DNA from: Solen grandis
Taxonomy: Eukaryota; Mollusca; Bivalvia; Adapedonta; Solenidae
Assembly (NCBI GenBank): GCA_021229015.1
Contig: CM037783.1
Span: 54,727,039 to 54,791,038 of the forward strand
Length of the DNA: 64,000 nucleotides
Direction of reading: 5' to 3'
Part shown: positions 48,082-57,790 of the stretch, in pieces
Layout: each line of letters opens with the position of its first letter
How positions within the stretch are numbered: position 1 is the stretch's first letter
Position numbers and translations under genes: made by a program
Notes under the pieces: model-generated
Told to the model about the DNA's origin: nothing
Databases searched by the model: none
What the model saw: only the letters and a program-made list of their open reading frames with translations

Positions 48082-48846
48082 TAAGGCTTCTCTGTATCCA
48101 TGACAATGTGAAAAGTTGCTCTCTTAAGTGATATTATTATTTTATACAATAAAACCTCCCAAAACAGCATCTCTGAGTGATGAATACCTCATCACGGCCG
48201 CAGTCTCCCCTATCCAATGGACAACTTTCCGGCTTATCCAACCAGTGTAAGTGTGAAGCACATGGTGAAATGTTTACCTGTTTTAATCAAAGGAACAAGT
48301 GTAATTTTTTGTGATACTATTTGTGAGCACTTGACCAAGGTATGAATAGAAACTGTCAAAATAGCAATAGGGGGAGGAGTTTCATACATAATGCGGAGCA
48401 TCAATAGTTTAATTGGTCACCAGCTAATACCTCTGTAGAGCAACACCCCTTGACACATAATTACAATAACTATAGATACAGTGGGTTCTCTCAGCAGCAG
48501 CATTTGTCAAAAGGTCAGAAAAATGTAAAGCCAGACCAGGCTCCCCAGTTCTTGAAATATACTTACACATGATCTCAGGCTCAAATTTATATATTGTGCT
48601 CAAATTCCTATTAAATGAACAAGTCGTAATTGAATTTAAGCATGAAAAATCAGATTTAAGTATATTAAATTCATTTTTTCCAGAACACAGGGCTGGGACT
48701 CAAACCCAGAGACTTTGGTCTGTACCAACAGAGCTACCTAGCTGTAGCAAGTCCTTTACTATTCAGCTTATATTCATCAAGTCAAAAAAATGTAAATGAT
48801 TATTCATGAAGTAAAGGGTTATTCAGTCCAGGGTAATGCTAAGCAC
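48082..48846. other. No gene seen; tRNA-like relic at 48680-48760
   Basis: The minus strand at 48680-48760 reads TAGGTAGCTCTGTTGGTACA and TCTGGGTTTGAGTCCCAG, matching A-box and B-box consensus. This is likely a SINE head or tRNA pseudogene. Confidence 0.45.
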
Positions 48847-49163
48847 AGGTTTGTTTGTTTGTTTGATAGGCTTTATCCTTTCACTGACAGTATTTTAGTC
48901 ATTTGGAGACTGTGTCTACTTGAGGCAGATATACTGCTGCAACACTGCAGTATCACTACATAGACATGTGGCATGATACCACACCTAGTCAGATTATCCT
49001 GACACTGGGCCAACCAGCCTTTGATCTACACTTCTTTGTAAAGTGCCAAGCAAGGGAGCTATACTAGACCCATTTTTAACGACTTTTGTATGTCACGGTT
49101 GGGGAGTACCCACAATCTCCAGCAAATGAGGAAAACGCTCTAACCGCCTGCCCACCGGGAACA
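48847..49163 (-). mobile_element. SINE, family S, with tRNA-like head, minus strand
   Basis: On the minus strand, a tRNA-like head (CAGGCGGTTAGAGCGTTTTC; GGAGATTGTGGGTACTCCCC) is followed by the family S core (GGCCCAGTGTCAGGATAATC, ATCATGCCACATGTCTATGT), AAATGACTAAAATACTGTCA and an (AAAC)n tail (plus-strand TTTGTTTGTTTG at 48851-48864). It is the most complete copy and shows the tRNA ancestry of the family. Confidence 0.8.
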
Positions 49164-49555
49164 GTGCTAAGTTCAGTTGTTGCTGAATAGAGGTCCACTG
49201 CAATGTCTCGAGACTTAATCCCCAAATAAAAGGCACTGTATCTTGCATTGAACCCCAAATATAATGTTATAATGGGAGTATCAGTACTTTTCCTTTTCTA
49301 TAGTTATCACTCATACACAGTTTAATACTTACATCGACTATTTAAGATATAAGCAAAATAGGAATTTTCTAAATCCCCTCCCTCAAAAGATTAAACTGAC
49401 AATGTACAATAACTGAAATTTAACCCAATACTTTCCAAGTCAGTCATTTAATCATGTACACTTGTCTTGTGTAAGCTGCCAGCAACTCATTTTGAGCATC
49501 CAGCATAATACTCCACTCTTGGCTTTTTATTCTACATGGGATTTTGCTGTATTTG
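49164..49555. other. No gene seen
   Basis: Unassigned sequence between the SINE and the 46-bp array. Confidence 0.5.
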
Positions 49556-49850
49556 GGATCAAAGACTAGAATAGTGCAGCTCCATTATAGTGCTATTTTT
49601 TTTGTCCAAGTCTAGAATAGTGCAGCTCCATTATATTGCTATCTTTTGGGTCCAAGTCTAGAATAGTGCAGTTCCATTATATTGCTATCTTTTGGGTCCA
49701 AGTCTAGAATAGTGCAGCTCCATTATATTGCTATCTTTTGGGTCCAAGTCTAGAATAGTGCAGTTCCATTATATTGCTATCTTTTGGGTCCTAGTCTAGA
49801 ATAGTGCAGCTCTATTAAGTGCTAAATTTTGGGTCCAATCTAGATACTGC
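49556..49850 (+). repeat. 46-bp minisatellite, about six units
   Basis: The unit is GGGTCCAAGTCTAGAATAGT, GCAGCTCCATTATATTGCTA, TCTTTT. The central units are nearly identical and the edges degenerate, as expected from unequal exchange. Confidence 0.92.
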
Positions 49851-51176
49851 ATTATACTGGACACTTTGATAACTTAATGAAAATGCATTATAATGGAGGG
49901 CACTTTAATGGATCTACACTATATAACCAACCTGTGATGATGGAATGACAGCAAACACCTCTATGAGAAACTTCTTTTTCTGCATGATTTTGCAATATTC
50001 AAGAAAATTTAATCAGTTCTATAGCATGTAATCTTTAATTCTTAAGATTTTCTTTCCTTCCAATCATTTATAATTGTATGAAATAAATTGAAAAGAGAGG
50101 CTTAATTCAGAGATAAGCTTCATTTTATTGCCATCAGAAGAGCGATCCTGATTTGTGTGCAGTGACAAAAGCAAGTGGCCCACTGGTTTCTAAGGAAGAA
50201 ATTCATGATGGTGCATGATAGTGCATAATCCCAGTTTGTCACGGCAAGATGAAACTGAATACTGGGAAGTCTCATCTTCTCCTCCACAGAAGATACTCCT
50301 TTTGAAAGTAATCCTGCTGGGTGTGTTATTCTCTTCATTAGGGATAGCTTGGGAACTAGCAGTACAGAGAAGATCTTGGATTCAGTATATGACATAGAAA
50401 GGCTTGATATTGTTAGCCTTTTGTTAACTCACAGTGGGGAGAAACTTGAGTAAGTTGTCAGGTAGTGCAACTGAGCTGAACAGTCTTGCCTTGTAAGCAA
50501 CGGGTTCTGTACTTGAGTCCCAGTCTAGCTCTATCTGAAATCTGTGGCACTGAGCTGAAGTTTTAATAAGAAGTTTAATGGGAATCAGATTTTTTTAAAA
50601 ATCAAGTTGAAGTGTCAGGGTATAAATTTCGGATCCCACATGTATTTTAGAAATTTGAAGAATTGGCTTGGATTGCTTGTGTTGATTGGAAAATAAAAAA
50701 ATACTTATTCAGGGTTGGACTAGTACTTAGAAAGTTCATGATAGATTTTTGTTGGCAATGGGTTTTAAACCCAAAGTCTTTGGTTCTGCAGTAAAATATG
50801 ATATCATGGGACAATGTGGTCGCTGAAGGTAAAATTTGAAAGAATTCAATTGGGGTATTGTTAAGACAGCTGAAGACACACTTGGATGTTTACCAACAGA
50901 TCAGTTAACAGTGGTCTTGTGACACCCAGTTTGGCTTCACCTAGATGGGAGTTGCATTACAGGGTTCCTGATCTCATTTAGTAATATAGAATTCCTCCTT
51001 TAAAGTGGTCAGGGTACTGAGACATGTGACACGCTGAACTTCCTGGGAAGTAGGTGTGACTCCTTCTCTTTTCTGTGGGTCTTCTTTTACGTCATATCAG
51101 GGTGTTATTTTACCAAGATGGTGAATGCTACTGCTTTTTTTTATCAGATGTATGTATCAAAGTCAGAAGCAAACCT
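49851..51176. other. No gene seen; two tRNA-like relics
   Basis: GCAACGGGTTCTGTACTTGA, GTCCCAG (about 50499-50525, plus) and GGGTTTTAAACCCAAAGTC (about 50759-50777) are degraded SINE-like heads. Open frames at 50120-50397 on both strands lack motifs. Confidence 0.4.
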
Positions 51177-51382
51177 GGCGTGCGTTCAGTATGACAAACC
51201 GTATGCAACAGGTCGCTTACAGTCAGCTATGGAGTTATCTTAGAACCATATAGCATGCTGTTCACGTGCTCCTTATGCTTTACATGGGTATACATCAACA
51301 TTGTGGTTTATGATACTGAGGCAGTTTCATATTTGACTCTAAGCGTACGGTTGCATACCATTTGTCATACTGAACGCACGCC
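51177..51382. mobile_element. Short foldback element, 206 bp
   Basis: The left arm GGCGTGCGTTCAGTATGACA (to about 51225) and right arm TGTCATACTGAACGCACGCC (from about 51334) are long imperfect inverted repeats. They extend through GTATGCAAC, CGCTTA and AGTCA for nearly 50 bp. The spacer is about 108 bp. No coding capacity and no clear target duplication (flanks CAAACCT and TGAGTTG). Confidence 0.78.
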
Positions 51383-51489
51383 TGAGTTGTATTTGAAAGT
51401 ATGCTTTGAGGAGGGGATGTGTTTTGGTCCAGGGTTTAAACCTATATTTTTTTTTTTGAAATCTTGAGCTGTTTGAATTATTTCATTAG

Positions 51490-52350
51490 AAAACCTAAGC
51501 ACAGCACAACATTCTCATGGTGAGCTAATGGCATTGGCCTGTATCCGTCACCCATGCGTCTGTCATCAACAATTTACTTAAAACAACATCTGGATTTTGA
51601 CCAAATTTCACAGGATTGATCCTAATGAAGCCCTCGATCAAAATTGTTTAAAGTGTATTCATTGGTTGAAAAAGTTGGTCACAGGAGCTAAAAATAAATT
51701 GTAAAATGGCAAATTTCGAAAATCTTCATCTTCAAATCTGCAGGGCCTAGAGCTTAGATATTTGGTGTGTATCATTGCCTAGTGCACCTCTTCCAAGTTT
51801 GTTCAAATCATGACCCTGGGGTTAAAATTGGCCCCACACCATGGGTCACTTGATTTTACATAGGCTTATAAAGGAAAATTCTTGTCAGAAACCACAAGGC
51901 CTGGAGTTTAGATATTTGGTATGTAACATTAGATATTTGGTATGTAACATGGCCTAATGGACATCTACCAATTTTGTTAAAATCATGGCCCTTGGGTCAA
52001 TATTTGCCCTGCCCCAGGTGTCATTTGATTTTACATAGACTTATATTGGATAAGCCTTAAAAGATCCTAGAGTTATGATGTTTAATATGTTACATGACCT
52101 AGTGAACCTCTACCAAGTTAAGTCATATCATGGCCCCGGAGTAAAAATTGGCCCCACCCTATGGGTCACTTGATCTTATAGCTATGACCCTCAAAATTTG
52201 GACTACATGCAGGTACAGTTTTTGTGTGGAATTAATATCATCTTGCTGCACTTCTGCATGGATTATGTAGTCAGTATGACTACGCTATAATAGGCAATGA
52301 AAGCAATATTACTCAGGTGTGTGATTGCAGGGCCATCTTGGCCCTTTTAT
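51490..52350 (+). mobile_element. Pearl-like element type A, divergent copy
   Basis: The left end AAGCACAGCACAACATTCTC, ATGGTGAGCT is degraded. It is followed by GTATCCGTCACCCATGCGTC, and units with GGATTTTGACCAAATTTCAC, AATCATGACCCTGGGGTTAA and GCCCCACACCATGGGTCACT. The right end TACTCAGGTGTGTGATTGCA, GGGCCATCTTGGCCC then TTTTATT is recognisable. A short internal duplication of TTAGATATTTGGTATGTAAC occurs near 51910-51950. Confidence 0.72.
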
Positions 52351-53147
52351 TATTCAATAATCTTTTGAATTGGTTCATATACCTCTGACAGTCTCTATTA
52401 TTTTTGATATATATTTGGTAATGTTTGCCATGCAAGTTTAAGCACCATGAGGAAAGCAGATTTAAAAAAATGAGAATATAAAATAAATATTACTTATCAC
52501 ACAGATCTTTATGACCGACACAGAATAATGTGTGAATTGGGTGCATTTGTTACACTTGAGTCCCTCACTGAACAACACACTCTCATTATTTTGCTATAGA
52601 TTTTAACAATCAATTTAACTTGTTGCAAAAATAAAAGTTTGTTTGGGTGCATTTTTCTTATGCGGTATGCAAGTATGTTAGCAGGACTAGATGTTACTCA
52701 GTCTTCATCAGATTATTATCCTTCATGTGATCGCAGTATGGACAAGTTCATCAAATCCAAGGGTACCAGCAATTGGGATGGAATGAAACTCTACCCACTT
52801 TCTGCCCAAATTGTGGTGCCTTATGTACTGATGTTTCCTACCCTAAACACTTAATTGATTTCCTACCCTAAACACTTGATTGATATTTTTTCTTGCAAAT
52901 CTTAAACTTTTCAAATGCTTATTTTGCAGAACAAAGTCTAGATCTTGCAACAGCTTTGAACAATGAGTTCCTTTATTGTTGATTCAGAAAGAAGCACTGT
53001 TTGGAACAAGAGGGCAGATATAAAGAAAATTCTAACATCTTTAAAATCACAGGAAAATTATATCCAATATGTAAAATACAGAAGTCTATTTCTGTAGAAA
53101 AAGATGTTACTATTTTGATTATCAGTTTCAGTTAGTATTTTTTCCTT
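52351..53147. other. No gene called
   Basis: The plus open frame 52639-52854 (71 codons) has a mixed composition less biased than most chance frames here. I see no domain, no splice context and no similarity I can name. Confidence 0.35.
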
Positions 53148-53550
53148 AGCTCTCAAGATGAGCTATTAGGATTTATGAATTTCCATCCGTTGTCTGTAAT
53201 TAGTTTATTTGCACTCTAGCATCTTCATTTCTTAAGCAATCATCTTCAAACTTTATGATAATATTTATTATCATAATCTCTCCGCCAAGATCGATTATGG
53301 CTGGTATTGGCCAATTAGGTCAGGAGTTATGCATCTTTTAATATAAAAAAGCAAGATTTCACTTTGCACTCTAGCATCTTCATTAAGCAATCATTTTCTA
53401 ACTTTATGACAATGTATATAGCCATAATCTCTTGGCCAAGTTTGATTATGGTTGATATCAGCCAATTTGGTTAGGAGTTATGGCTGTCTAGGCAAAGTTA
53501 GGCTGATATCTGCCATAAGGACAGCAGTTATGGCCCTTCTAATATTAAAA

Positions 53551-53819
53551 AGTAGGAGAGGTATATAAAGGCTCTTGTACTATCTTGCCGTAGAGCTAGA
53601 TTTTGTGGTGACGCAGTAGAGAGTCCAATTTTCATACCAAAGGTCCAGAGTTCGATTCCACCTCGGGGCAGTGGGATTTTATTTGGTTACATTTGGCGCC
53701 CAACGTTAATAATTCATAGTTGTAGAAGGGATGGCACCCTTAATAAGTCCTACAGACATTTGTACTCAAGGAATCTGAGGACAGATTCTTGAAGGGCAGT
53801 AGGATTTTACTTGGTTACA
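53551..53819 (+). mobile_element. Putative miniature LTR (TRIM-like) element
   Basis: Two segments end alike: GGGCAGTGGGATTTTATTTG, GTTACA (to 53691) and GGGCAGTAGGATTTTACTTG, GTTACA (to 53819). Both contain TGTACT further upstream (53577 and 53761). Directly after the first, with a 2-base gap, lies TGGCGCCCAACGT (53694-53706), the form of a primer-binding site for tRNA-Lys. A TATATAAAG lies at 53562-53570. I read this as 5' LTR (about 53551-53691), primer-binding site, almost no interior, and a shorter 3' LTR (about 53721-53819). There is no coding sequence. The two putative LTRs differ strongly in length, so the model is tentative. Confidence 0.45.
53604..53670 (+). other. tRNA-Met-like sequence within the putative LTR
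   Basis: GACGCAGTAGAGAGTCC resembles a D-arm/A-box and TTTTCATACC an anticodon loop with CAT. AAGGTCCAGAGTTCGATTCC, ACCTCGGGGCA resembles the variable loop, T-arm (B-box) and 3' acceptor strand of eukaryotic tRNA-Met. The 5' acceptor strand (GATTTTG) does not pair with CGGGGCA, so it is not a functional tRNA gene. It could act as an internal Pol III promoter. Confidence 0.55.
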
Positions 53820-54315
53820 AAAATGCCAGATTTCACTTTTCATTCTAGCATCTTCATTTCTAAAGCAATCATTTTCAAACCTTATGATAATGTTTATAGC
53901 CATAATCTCTTGGCCAAGTTCCACTATGGCTGATATTGGATAATCAGGTCAGGAATTCTGGCCCTTTAGTTAATAAAAATGCCAGTTTTCACTGTTTACC
54001 TTAAGCAGTCATTTTGAAGTTTCATGACAATGTTTATAGCCATAATCTTTCAGTCAAGTTTCACTTTAAATTTTGACCACAAGTATGGTTTGGTTTGTGG
54101 AGTTGAAATGATCTCATGGATTATATATTCAGTACAACTATGTTATAGTAACAGGCAATGAAGGCAGTTTTTCTCAGGTGAGTGTCTTCAGGGCCATCTT
54201 GGGCCTCTTGTTTGTTTTACTTTCAGAACAAATTGAAATTTACCTTTGTAGGTGGAGTTTGTAGCTGATAAAATATCATTCTATCTTCAACTTCAAGTCT
54301 ACCAAGGCAGACTTT

Positions 54316-55110
54316 CAGGATAATGCGACCAAGCACTGTTAGGATTATGTGACCAGGTATGTTTAACAAACACTGTCAGGATTATGTGACCAGGTATGTT
54401 TAACAAACACTGTCAGGATTATGTAGCCAGGTATGTTTACCAACCACTGTCAGGATTATGTGGTCAGGAATGTTTACCAACCACTGTCAGGATTATGTTG
54501 CCAGGTATGTTTACCAACCACTGTCAGGATTATGTGGCCAGGTATGTTTACCATCCAATGTCAGGATTATATGGCCAGGTATGATTACCAACCACTGTCA
54601 GGATTATGAGGCCAGGTATGTTTACCATCCACTGTCAGGATTATGTGCTCAGGTATGTTTACCAACCACTGTCAGGATTATGTGGCCAGGTATGTTTACC
54701 ATCCACTGTCAGGATTATGTGGCCAGGTATGTTTACCAACCACTGTCAGGATTATGTGGCCAGGTATGATTAACAAGCACAATCAGGATAATGTAACCTG
54801 GCATGTTTACCAACCACTGTCAGGATTATGTGGCCAGGTATGTTTACTAACCACTACCAGGATAATGTGAACTTGCATGTTTAACAACCACTGTTAGGAT
54901 AATGTGAAATGGCATGTTTAACAACCACTGTCAGGATTATGTGGCCAGAAATGTTTAACAACCACTGTTAGGATAATGTGAACTGGCATGTTTAACAACC
55001 ACTGTTAGGATAATGTGAATGGGAGTTAACTCAGGTATGTTTACCAACCACTGTCAGGATTATGTGGCCAGAAATGTTTAACAACCACTGTCAGGATAAT
55101 GTGGTACCAT
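54316..55110 (+). repeat. 37-bp minisatellite, about twenty units
   Basis: The unit is CACTGTCAGGATTATGTGGC, CAGGTATGTTTACCAAC. The left part is homogeneous and the right part diverges (CTGTTAGGATAATGTGAACT). The core CTGTCAGGATTATGTG closely resembles GTGTCAGGATAATGTG of SINE family S, which suggests the array arose from a SINE segment. Confidence 0.92.
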
Positions 55111-55699
55111 ACCATTATATGATTTAATGTTGCATATTTGATGTCATGACACAAGGTATGATGCTGCATATTGATGTACAGTATTGACTAGCAGGAAATC
55201 AGTATATCATCTGGCTTTTTATAATTCATTAATTTAGTAAAGAATATTGAGGGTGTATTAAACACAGGCTCTGCTTAATTTTGTTGCTGTTCTTTTATTT
55301 GGGTAATAGAAGTGATCTTACACTGCATGTCACCAGAGGGTAAAAATATAGGTATACCACTGGGTAAGATTTTCTGTTTGGCTGAATCCATGAGGGGAAG
55401 TGATTAAAACAACATACTATACTCCATATCATATGCTTGTTATATGGGTAGTCCTATAATAATGATCCTATACCAGCTCTTGGGTCAAACAAACCTTGAC
55501 TTTCTGTAAATTCTTTTTATGTAGCTGTAATTTAAAGATAATTTTCATGATGCTGATCTTTAATTTGATATGAAGATGCTAAAACCTCTGAGTGGGATTT
55601 TATAAAAGTGTTTAGTATGAGGCTGTGTATGGATTAGTGGTTTGAGTATCTATCTTGAGAAGGGAAAGTTGAGGGTTTGGTATGAGATTGTGAATTGGA
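55111..55699. other. No gene seen
   Basis: Unassigned sequence between two minisatellites. Confidence 0.5.
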
Positions 55700-56465
55700 T
55701 GGGAGATAGATAATATGGCATGATGCAGTGTGGGATGGTATAGTATGGAATGTGATAGCAAGGCAGAGTGTATAGGAAAGTGTGATATGGGATAATGTGG
55801 AAGAGTGTGGTATGGGATAGTATGGAATGGGATAGCAAGGCACATTGGTATAGGAAAGTGTGATATGGGATAATGTGGAAGAGTGTGGTATGGGATAGTA
55901 TGGAATGGGATAGCAAGGCACATTGGTATAGGAAAGTGTGATATGGGATAATGTGGAAGAGTCTGGTATGAGGTGGTATTGAATGGGATGGCAAGGCAGA
56001 GTGGTATGGGATAGTATGGAATAGAATAGCAAGACAGAGTGGTATGGGATAGTGTGATATGGGATAATGTGGAAGATTGTGGTATGGGATAGTATGGGAT
56101 AGCATGGCAGAGTGGTATGGGATAGTGTGATATGGGATAATGGGAAGAGTGTGGTATGGTATGTATGGTATGGGATAGCAAGGCAGAGTGGTATGGGATA
56201 GTATGGAATGGGATAGCAAGGCAGAGTTTTGAATGGGATAGTGTGATATGGGATAATGTGGAAGTGTGTGGTATGGGATAGCAAGGCAGAGTAGTATTGG
56301 ATAGTATGGAATGGGATAGCAAGGCAGAGTGGTTTTGGATAGTGTGATATGGGATAATGAGGAAGATTGTGGTATGGAATGGGATAGCAAGGCAGAGTGG
56401 TATGAGATAGTAAATGGGATAGCATGGCAGAGTCGTATGGGATAGTGTGGTATGGGATAATGTGG
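55700..56465 (-). repeat. GGGATAG/ATGG-rich minisatellite with higher-order structure
   Basis: Built from GTATGGGATAGTATGGAATG, GGATAGCAAGGCAGAGTGG and GTGTGATATGGGATAATGTG blocks in varying order. A unit of roughly 80 bp is repeated nearly exactly at about 55790-55950. Three overlapping minus-strand open frames of 263-293 codons exist only because the repeat lacks stops; they are not genes. Confidence 0.92.
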
Positions 56466-56559
56466 CCAGGTGTTGGTCAATTTTCACATGCATTTGTGCA
56501 AATATTATTTAATTTTGATAACAGGACATATAGTAACTGACTTAGTCACTTGACCTTTC

Positions 56560-56715
56560 TAAGCTGTGGGTTCGAGTTCCAGTCAGGTTACTCTTAGCCT
56601 TCCAAATGGCTTGCAGTATGACAGTGGCTCTTCCTGAGAGCACCCTTTTTCTCTACCTGTAATTAGGTAATTATCTGGACAATGCCATTTGATTAAATAC
56701 TGTTGTAATTACATC
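56560..56715 (+). mobile_element. tRNA-derived SINE, degraded
   Basis: A B-box-like GTGGGTTCGAGTTCCAG is followed by CTCTTCCTGAGAGCACCC, TCTCTACCTGTAATTAGGTA and AATACTGTTGTAATTACATC. The CCTGTAATTAG and AATACTGT words are shared with the copies at 33085(-) and 46215. Confidence 0.62.
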
Positions 56716-56959
56716 AAACTCCAAAATGAAGTCCTTATGGTTGTCAAACTGAAATTTTCAATCACTTGCTGAAACTTTGAGCAGCTCTTCAGTGTCACAG
56801 AATAACTGATCACAGTTTAAATGGTAACTGATCACAGTTTGGAATGGTATTTAAATGACTTGGACCAGATCACATTTGAAATGAATTGGACCAAGGTCAC
56901 ACTTGAAATGAATTGGCTCAAAGTCATATTAAAATTGAATTGGATCAAGGTCTTAAAGT
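56716..56959. repeat. Short GAATTGGAYCAAGGTCA-type repeat
   Basis: Four degenerate copies of AAATGAATTGGACCAAGGTC lie at 56860-56955, with a further one near 58060. Confidence 0.55.
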
Positions 56960-57790
56960 ACCCACCAGTGAAACCAGTTGGGGACTATAGGTTTGCAGGC
57001 ATCCCGTCTGTCTGTCCCACATTTGTGTCTGCTCCATAACTTGGACGTCTATGGATGGATTTCAATAAAACTTTACAGATGTGTTCTTCATAACACAAGG
57101 ATGTGTCGGTGCATCAACCATATTGAAAGGTCAATGTCACTGGAGTTGTTAGAAATTGTCTTTAATGGTTTGATTATTATAGGCTACATCTTCATGTCCA
57201 CTCCATAAATTAGACATTTATGAATAGTTATCAATAAATACTTTACAGAAGTGTTCCTCATAACACAATGTTGTGTCGCGTGCATCAGTCATATGTGTCC
57301 TTGAAAGGTCAAAGTCACGGGAGTTGTCCTTGGTATTTATAGGCTACATCTTCGTGTCTGCTCTATAGCCTCCATATCTATAGATGGTTTTTTTATTAAA
57401 CTAAATACATGTAGGTGTGTTTGTCATAACACAAAGATGTGTCACACACATCATACATATGCAAGCTTGGAAGGTGAAGGTCATGGGAGTTGTTATAAAT
57501 TGTCTTTGGTATTCGTGGGACACATCTTTGTGTCAGTTCTTCATAATTATTCATATCTATGGACAGATTACCATAAAACTTTTTATTTGCATTGCGCAAA
57601 GGTCTGCAAGCATCCATCCATCTGTCCACCCATCTGTCTATCCATCCATCTGTCTGTCCCTTATTCTGTCCATCCCACTTTTGTCTCACCTCCATAACTT
57701 GGAATATATGGATGGATTTCAGTAAAACTTAACAGGTGTGATCCTCAAGGATGTGTTGTGTGCATCAGCCACGAATGACATGTTATTTTC
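56960..57790 (+). mobile_element. Pearl-like element type I (about 180-bp units), ends unresolved
   Basis: GGGGACTATAGGTTTGCAGG, CATCCCGTCTGTCTGTCCC begins the element. Units repeat ATAACTTGGACGTCTATGGA, TGGATTTCAATAAAACTTTA, CAGATGTGTTCTTCATAACA, CAAGGATGTGTC and a GGGAGTTGT phrase. A second CATCCATCTGTCCACCCATC, TGTCTATCC tract occurs at 57610-57665, so two elements may be joined. Confidence 0.65.

Larger units (their letters stand above)
53148..54213 (+). mobile_element. Pearl-like element type F, interrupted by a small LTR-like element
   Basis: The left palindrome AGCTCTCAAGATGAGCT is followed by units with GCACTCTAGCATCTTCATTT, AAACTTTATGATAATGTTTA, TAGCCATAATCTCTTGGCCA and GTCAGGAGTTATG. 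The right end AGGCAGTTTTTCTCAGGTGA is followed by the hairpin GGGCCATCTTGGGCC and TCTTG with TT. Segment 53551-53819 interrupts one unit between TTCTAATATTAAAA and AAAATGCCAGATTTCAC. Confidence 0.72.

Noticed and set aside
52639..52854. 71-codon frame of mixed composition as an exon
   Set aside because: Composition is plausible, but there is no motif, no convincing acceptor or donor, and no neighbouring exon.
53604..53670. Functional tRNA-Met gene
   Set aside because: The 5' acceptor strand does not pair with the 3' side and the anticodon stem is poor. It is better read as a tRNA-derived part of a mobile element.
55612..56493. Three overlapping minus-strand frames of 263-293 codons rich in H, I, P, S and Y
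   Set aside because: All three frames are open because the minisatellite lacks stop words. There is no start context, splice site or domain.
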